A stretch of 64,000 bases of DNA from Bacillus sp. NP157 (GTDB lineage: Bacteria > Pseudomonadota > Gammaproteobacteria > Xanthomonadales > Rhodanobacteraceae): assembly GCA_018889975.1 (NCBI GenBank), contig CP076546.1, positions 4,426,001-4,490,000 on the forward strand, read 5' to 3'. Below are positions 60,389-64,000 of the stretch, one piece after another. Both the position numbers and the translations under genes were made by a program. The notes beneath the pieces were generated by a model, which worked only from the letters and a program-made list of their open reading frames with translations, made no database searches and had not been told where the DNA came from. Each line of letters opens with the position of its first letter. Within the stretch, counting starts at the first letter, position 1.

Positions 60389-61639
60389 ATGTCGTCGCAT
60401 CCTGTCGAACCCTCCGATCTCATCGGCCTGGGCAAGCGCTATTGGCTGTCTGTCTACCGTCCCCGTGATGTCATCCTCGACCACGGCAAGGGCGCGCGCG
60501 TGTGGGACACCGAGGGCCGCGACTACCTCGATTTCGGCGCCGGCATCGCCGTGAACGCCCTGGGCCACCAGGAGCCGGAGCTGGTCGACGCCCTGGTCAA
60601 CCAGGCGCAGAAGCTGTGGCATGCCAGCAACGTGTTCTGGACCGAGCCGCCGCTGCGTCTCGCCGAGGAACTGATCGAACACGCACCGTTCGCCGAGCGT
60701 GTCTTCCTGTGCAACTCGGGCACCGAGGCCAACGAGGCCGCGATCAAGCTCGTGCGCAAGTGGGCGGCATCGCAGGGCCGTGCGCCCGAGAACCGCGTCA
60801 TCCTCACCTTCCACGGTTCGTTCCACGGCCGCACGCTGGCGTCGGTGACCGCCACGGCGCAGCCGAAGTACCAGGAAGGCTACGAGCCGCTGCCCGGTGG
60901 CTTCCGCTACGTGGCGTTCAACGACGAAGCCGCGCTGGAAGAGGCCTTCGCCAGGGGCGGCGTGGCCGCGGTGATGATCGAGCCGGTGCAGGGCGAGGGC
61001 GGCGTCACGCCGGCCGCGCCGGGCTTCCTGAAGAAGATCCGCGAACTGTGCGACGCGCACGATGCCTTGATGGTGCTGGACGAAATCCAGTGCGGCATGG
61101 GTCGCACGGGCACGCTGTTCGCGCACACGCATGACCACGTCACGCCGGATATCGTCACGCTGGCCAAGGCGCTGGGCGCGGGTTTCCCGATCGGCGCGAT
61201 GCTGGCCGGCCCGAAGGTGTCGGAAGTGATGCAGTTCGGCGCGCATGGCACCACGTTCGGCGGCAACCCGATGGCCGCCGCGGTCGCTCGCGTGGCGCTG
61301 CGCAAGATCGCTTCGCCCGCCATCCTGTTGAACGTGGAGCGCCAGGCCAACGACATCCGCAAGGGGCTGGAGAAGTTCAACCACGAGCTCCAGCTGTTCG
61401 CGGAGATCCGCGGGCGTGGGCTGATGATCGGCGCCGTGCTCGATGGCGCCTTCAAGGGCCGTGCAGGCGAAGTGCTCGACATCGCCGCCGCGCATGGCCT
61501 GCTCATCCTGCAGGCCGGCCCCGACGTGCTGCGCATCGTGCCGCCGCTCAACATCACCGATGAAGAAACGGCCGCAGGCCTCGAACGCCTGCACGCAGCA
61601 CTGGCCGAGTTCGCCACCCGCGAAGCCAAGGTAGCCTGA
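60389..61639 (+). CDS. argD: Acetylornithine/succinyldiaminopimelate-type aminotransferase
   Basis: A 416-residue class III PLP aminotransferase of arginine and lysine synthesis. Motifs are YLDFGAGIAVNALGHQEPEL, SNVFWTEPPLRLAEEL, NSGTEANEAAIKLVRKWA, HGSFHGRTLASVTATAQPKY, and VMIEPVQGEGGVTPA. The PLP Lys is in VTLAKALGAGFPIGAM (TLAK). The ATG at 60389 has GGGAG upstream; the frame reaches 60305. Closely related aminotransferases (AstC, succinylornithine) cannot be excluded. Confidence 0.9.
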   Translation: MSSHPVEPSDLIGLGKRYWLSVYRPRDVILDHGKGARVWDTEGRDYLDFGAGIAVNALGHQEPELVDALVNQAQKLWHASNVFWTEPPLRLAEELIEHAPFAERVFLCNSGTEANEAAIKLVRKWAASQGRAPENRVILTFHGSFHGRTLASVTATAQPKYQEGYEPLPGGFRYVAFNDEAALEEAFARGGVAAVMIEPVQGEGGVTPAAPGFLKKIRELCDAHDALMVLDEIQCGMGRTGTLFAHTHDHVTPDIVTLAKALGAGFPIGAMLAGPKVSEVMQFGAHGTTFGGNPMAAAVARVALRKIASPAILLNVERQANDIRKGLEKFNHELQLFAEIRGRGLMIGAVLDGAFKGRAGEVLDIAAAHGLLILQAGPDVLRIVPPLNITDEETAAGLERLHAALAEFATREAKVA

Positions 61640-61648
61640 TCCCAAACC

Positions 61649-61770
61649 TGTAGGAGCGCGCCCGCGCGCGACCGGATATCCGCCGCACCCTCACACCCGG
61701 CGTATCACCTGGGCGTGACGGGGGCTTGCTGCGATAGGGCGAACCCATCGCGCGCAGGCGCGCTCCTACA
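61649..61770. repeat. Inverted REP pair
   Basis: A forward REP (61649-61671, CCCG variant) and a reverse REP (61748-61770) face each other between argD and hemL, which are convergent. Confidence 0.85.
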
Positions 61771-61771
61771 G

Positions 61772-63055
61772 TCAGGCTCTCAGCGTGGCGAAGACTTCGT
61801 CGGCGATGGCGATGGTTTCGTCGATGATCGCGTCGCTGTGGGCGCTGGAGACGAAGCCGGCTTCGAAGGCCGACGGTGCGAGATACACGCCGCGCTCGAG
61901 CATGCCGTGGAAGAAGCGATTGAACGCGGCGACGTCGGCTGCGGTTGCCTGTGCGTAGCTCTCCACCTTTTCGTCGGTGAAGAACAGGCCGAACATCGCG
62001 CCCACGCGGTTTACGCTGAAGGGAATGCCGTGCTTCTTCGCCGCGGCGGAGATGCCGTCGGTGAGCTTCGCGGTACGCGCGGTGAGGTCGTCGTAGAAGC
62101 CGGGTGCCTGGATCAGTCCGAGCATAGCGAGGCCCGCGGCCATCGCCACCGGGTTGCCCGACAGCGTGCCGGCCTGGTACACCGGGCCCGCCGGCGCCAC
62201 CTGCTCCATCAGGTCGCGACGGCCACCGTAGGCGCCGACCGGCATGCCGCCGCCGATGATCTTGCCGAAGCAGGTCAGGTCGGGCGTGATGCCGTAATGC
62301 GCCTGCGCACCGCCGAGGGCGACGCGGAAGCCGGTCATGACCTCGTCGAAGATCAGCAGCGCGCCGTGTTCGGTGCACAGCTCGCGCAAGGCCTGCAGGT
62401 AGCCATCCTTCGGCGCGATGCAGTTCATGTTGCCGGCGACCGGCTCGATGATCAGGCCGGCGATTTCCTTGCCTTCCTGGGCGAACAGCAAGCGCGCGGC
62501 GTCGATGTCGTTGTAGGGCAGGGTCAGGGTGAGGTCGGCGGCGGCCTTCGGCACGCCGGGCGAGGTCGGTACGCCGAAGGTCAGCGCGCCGGAGCCCGCC
62601 TTGACCAGGAAGCTGTCGCCATGGCCGTGGTAGCAGCCTTCGAACTTCACGATCTTGTTGCGGCCGGTGGCGCCGCGGGCCAGGCGGATCGCCGACATCG
62701 TGGCTTCGGTGCCCGAATTGACCATGCGCACCATGTCGATCGACGGCACCAGCTTGACGATCGCCTCGGCCATGCTGACTTCCGACGGGCCGGGCGTGCC
62801 GAACGACAGTCCATTCTGGGCGGCCTCGACCACGGCCTCGCGCACGGCGGGGTGGTTGTGCCCGACGATCATCGGACCCCAGGAGCCGACATAGTCGATG
62901 TAGCGCTTGCCTTCCACGTCCCACAGGTAGGCGCCGTCGGCGCGCGCGGTGAAGAACGGTTCGCCACCGACCGACTTGAAGGCACGGACGGGCGAGTTCA
63001 CGCCGCCGGGCATCAGCTGGCGGGCACGGGCGAAGAGTTCGTGGTTGGTGGTCAT
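61772..63055 (-). CDS. hemL: Glutamate-1-semialdehyde 2,1-aminomutase
   Basis: A 427-residue PLP enzyme that makes 5-aminolevulinate in the C5 heme pathway. Motifs are [73 protein letters not shown], and the PLP-Lys region [19 protein letters not shown]. Its start overlaps the thiE stop by 4 bases, so translation is coupled. Confidence 0.97.
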   Translation of the reverse strand: MTTNHELFARARQLMPGGVNSPVRAFKSVGGEPFFTARADGAYLWDVEGKRYIDYVGSWGPMIVGHNHPAVREAVVEAAQNGLSFGTPGPSEVSMAEAIVKLVPSIDMVRMVNSGTEATMSAIRLARGATGRNKIVKFEGCYHGHGDSFLVKAGSGALTFGVPTSPGVPKAAADLTLTLPYNDIDAARLLFAQEGKEIAGLIIEPVAGNMNCIAPKDGYLQALRELCTEHGALLIFDEVMTGFRVALGGAQAHYGITPDLTCFGKIIGGGMPVGAYGGRRDLMEQVAPAGPVYQAGTLSGNPVAMAAGLAMLGLIQAPGFYDDLTARTAKLTDGISAAAKKHGIPFSVNRVGAMFGLFFTDEKVESYAQATAADVAAFNRFFHGMLERGVYLAPSAFEAGFVSSAHSDAIIDETIAIADEVFATLRA

Positions 63056-63702
63056 CGAATGATTCCGGGGCGGTTATCGAAAAGGTCGGCGAAGCGGCGC
63101 GCGGCCGCCTGGATATCGGGGGCGGAGAAGATGGCGGATACGACGGCCACGTAGTCCGCGCCCGCATCAAGCACAGGCTGCACATTGTCGGGGGTGAGGC
63201 CGCCGATCGCCACGACGGGAAGGCCCAGCTGGGCCGCCTGCGTCAATACGTCGAGACCGATGGTGGTCGCGTGCGGCTTGGTCGGGGAGGGGTGCATCGC
63301 GCCGAAGCCGATGTAGTCCGCGCCCGCATCCCTCATCTGGATGGCGCGCTCCAGCGAGCCGTAGCACGAGGTCCCGATGATCGCGTCCGGCCCAAGGAGG
63401 GCCCGCGCCTCGGCCACCGGCATGTCGTGGAAGCCGAGATGCACGCCCGCCGCGCCAATCTCCCTGGCCAGCGAGACGTCGTCGCCGATGATCAGCGGGA
63501 CGTCGTGGCGCGCGCACAGGCTGGCCAGTTCCGTGGCTTCCTGGCGGCGGCGGGTCGCGTCGGTGGTCTTGTCGCGGTACTGCAGGAGGCGGATCCCGCC
63601 AGCCAGCGCCGCCTCCACCGCGGCGAACAGGTCGTCGCGCGGCCCGTCCGTGATGGCGTAGACGCCCTTGCCGGGCAGTCGGGTTCGGAGGAGGGTGCTC
63701 AT
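63052..63702 (-). CDS. thiE: Thiamine-phosphate synthase
   Basis: A 216-residue TIM-barrel enzyme that joins HMP-PP and thiazole phosphate. Motifs are [40 protein letters not shown] (with the DD metal site), [29 protein letters not shown] and [16 protein letters not shown]. It lies upstream of hemL in a coupled pair and divergent from the rubredoxin gene. No TPP riboswitch is visible in the 94-base upstream gap. Confidence 0.95.
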   Translation of the reverse strand: MSTLLRTRLPGKGVYAITDGPRDDLFAAVEAALAGGIRLLQYRDKTTDATRRRQEATELASLCARHDVPLIIGDDVSLAREIGAAGVHLGFHDMPVAEARALLGPDAIIGTSCYGSLERAIQMRDAGADYIGFGAMHPSPTKPHATTIGLDVLTQAAQLGLPVVAIGGLTPDNVQPVLDAGADYVAVVSAIFSAPDIQAAARRFADLFDNRPGIIR

Positions 63703-63796
63703 GGATGTCCTTCAGGGCTGTGTAGGCGTCGCGCTACCGCGGTCACGCCGGGGATGACAGAATGCGAGACTTTCCAGTGGAACAGTAAGCCAGGCC

Positions 63797-63988
63797 ATGA
63801 GCAACGACACCGAAACCACCCTGCGCAAATGGATGTGCGTCGTCTGCGGCTTCATCTATGACGAAGCGCTGGGCTTGCCGGAAGAGGACATTGCACCTGG
63901 CACTCGCTGGGAAGATATCCCGGATACCTGGACCTGCCCGGACTGCGGCGTGACCAAGGACGACTTCGAAATGGTCGAAATGGACTGA
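63797..63988 (+). CDS. Rubredoxin
   Basis: A 63-residue iron protein. Two CxxCG knuckles hold one iron: [13 protein letters not shown] and [17 protein letters not shown], with the typical [13 protein letters not shown] between. It carries electrons, for example to alkane hydroxylases or peroxide/oxygen detoxification enzymes; the partner is not encoded in the window. The rubredoxin-thiE-hemL order is conserved in Pseudomonas-like and Xanthomonad genomes. Confidence 0.97.
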   Translation: MSNDTETTLRKWMCVVCGFIYDEALGLPEEDIAPGTRWEDIPDTWTCPDCGVTKDDFEMVEMD

Positions 63989-64000
63989 TCGGCGCCCGCC

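Noticed and set aside
63703..63796. TPP riboswitch before thiE
   Set aside because: The 94-base gap has neither the CUGAGA core nor the paired THI-box layout.

Overview
The window is about 64 kb of GC-rich bacterial chromosome with Xanthomonadales-type gene content. It holds a Xanthomonas/Caulobacter-type TonB receptor, the rpoZ-spoT pair, a complete Mla lipid-transport set, LPS-core genes, the rubredoxin/thiE/hemL block, a PPi-dependent phosphofructokinase and many GTAGGAGCGCGCCTGCGCGC palindromes. A member of the Rhodanobacteraceae (Luteibacter/Dyella-like) is the best guess. That is an inference from gene content and repeats, because no rRNA or other taxonomic marker is present. No tRNA, rRNA, CRISPR array or prophage was seen. 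Coding density is high, and most of the long antisense frames are GC-driven shadows.

Layout. 1-6.7 kb: an unrecognised gene of lower GC that is cut by the window edge, two small secreted proteins, a TonB receptor/zinc nuclease operon and an LprI-like protein. 6.8-10.3 kb: a periplasmic penicillin-acylase-type hydrolase coupled to an amidohydrolase. 10.3-14.8 kb: three paralogous GYF_2-domain membrane proteins interleaved with an SDR and its divergent AraC regulator. 14.9-20.9 kb: gmk, then mlaF-mlaE-mlaD-mlaC-mlaB, a 1-kb nested inverted-repeat block, and mlaA facing it. 21-27.3 kb: rpoZ-spoT, ridA, recG and an ELM1-family gene. 27.4-29.1 kb: a RutE-type nitroreductase, a YceI protein and a zinc-finger protein. 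29.2-35.7 kb: LPS core and lipid A genes (two glycosyltransferases, an O-antigen ligase, a VirK/YbjX protein, an LpxL-type acyltransferase, waaA). 36.5-39.6 kb: pcm-tolC with a divergent TetR regulator. 39.7-46.5 kb: a ferritin-like protein, a DUF2333 protein, soluble pyrophosphatase, an S9 peptidase and an H+-pyrophosphatase. 46.8-47.6 kb: a tandem pair of RcnB-like proteins. 47.7-52.2 kb: a cytosine-deaminase-like gene and an HTH regulator, divergent from a radical SAM/UdgX pair. 52.3-53.5 kb: an IS3-family element. 53.5-64 kb: PPi-PFK, adk, mpl, a LON-domain protein, an SDR, a sigma-54 activator, argD, hemL, thiE and rubredoxin.

How the parts fit. The Mla genes, LPS genes, tolC and the TonB receptor make this largely a cell-envelope neighbourhood. 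Membrane and soluble pyrophosphatases and a PPi-dependent PFK lie within about 13 kb and suggest a pyrophosphate-linked energy economy. The least understood locus is the divergent island at 47.7-52.2 kb. There a radical SAM enzyme and a DUF4130-UdgX fusion (uracil-DNA binding) face a small HTH regulator and a cytosine-deaminase-like enzyme across a shared palindrome. MlaD carries two MCE domains instead of the single one of the E. coli model.
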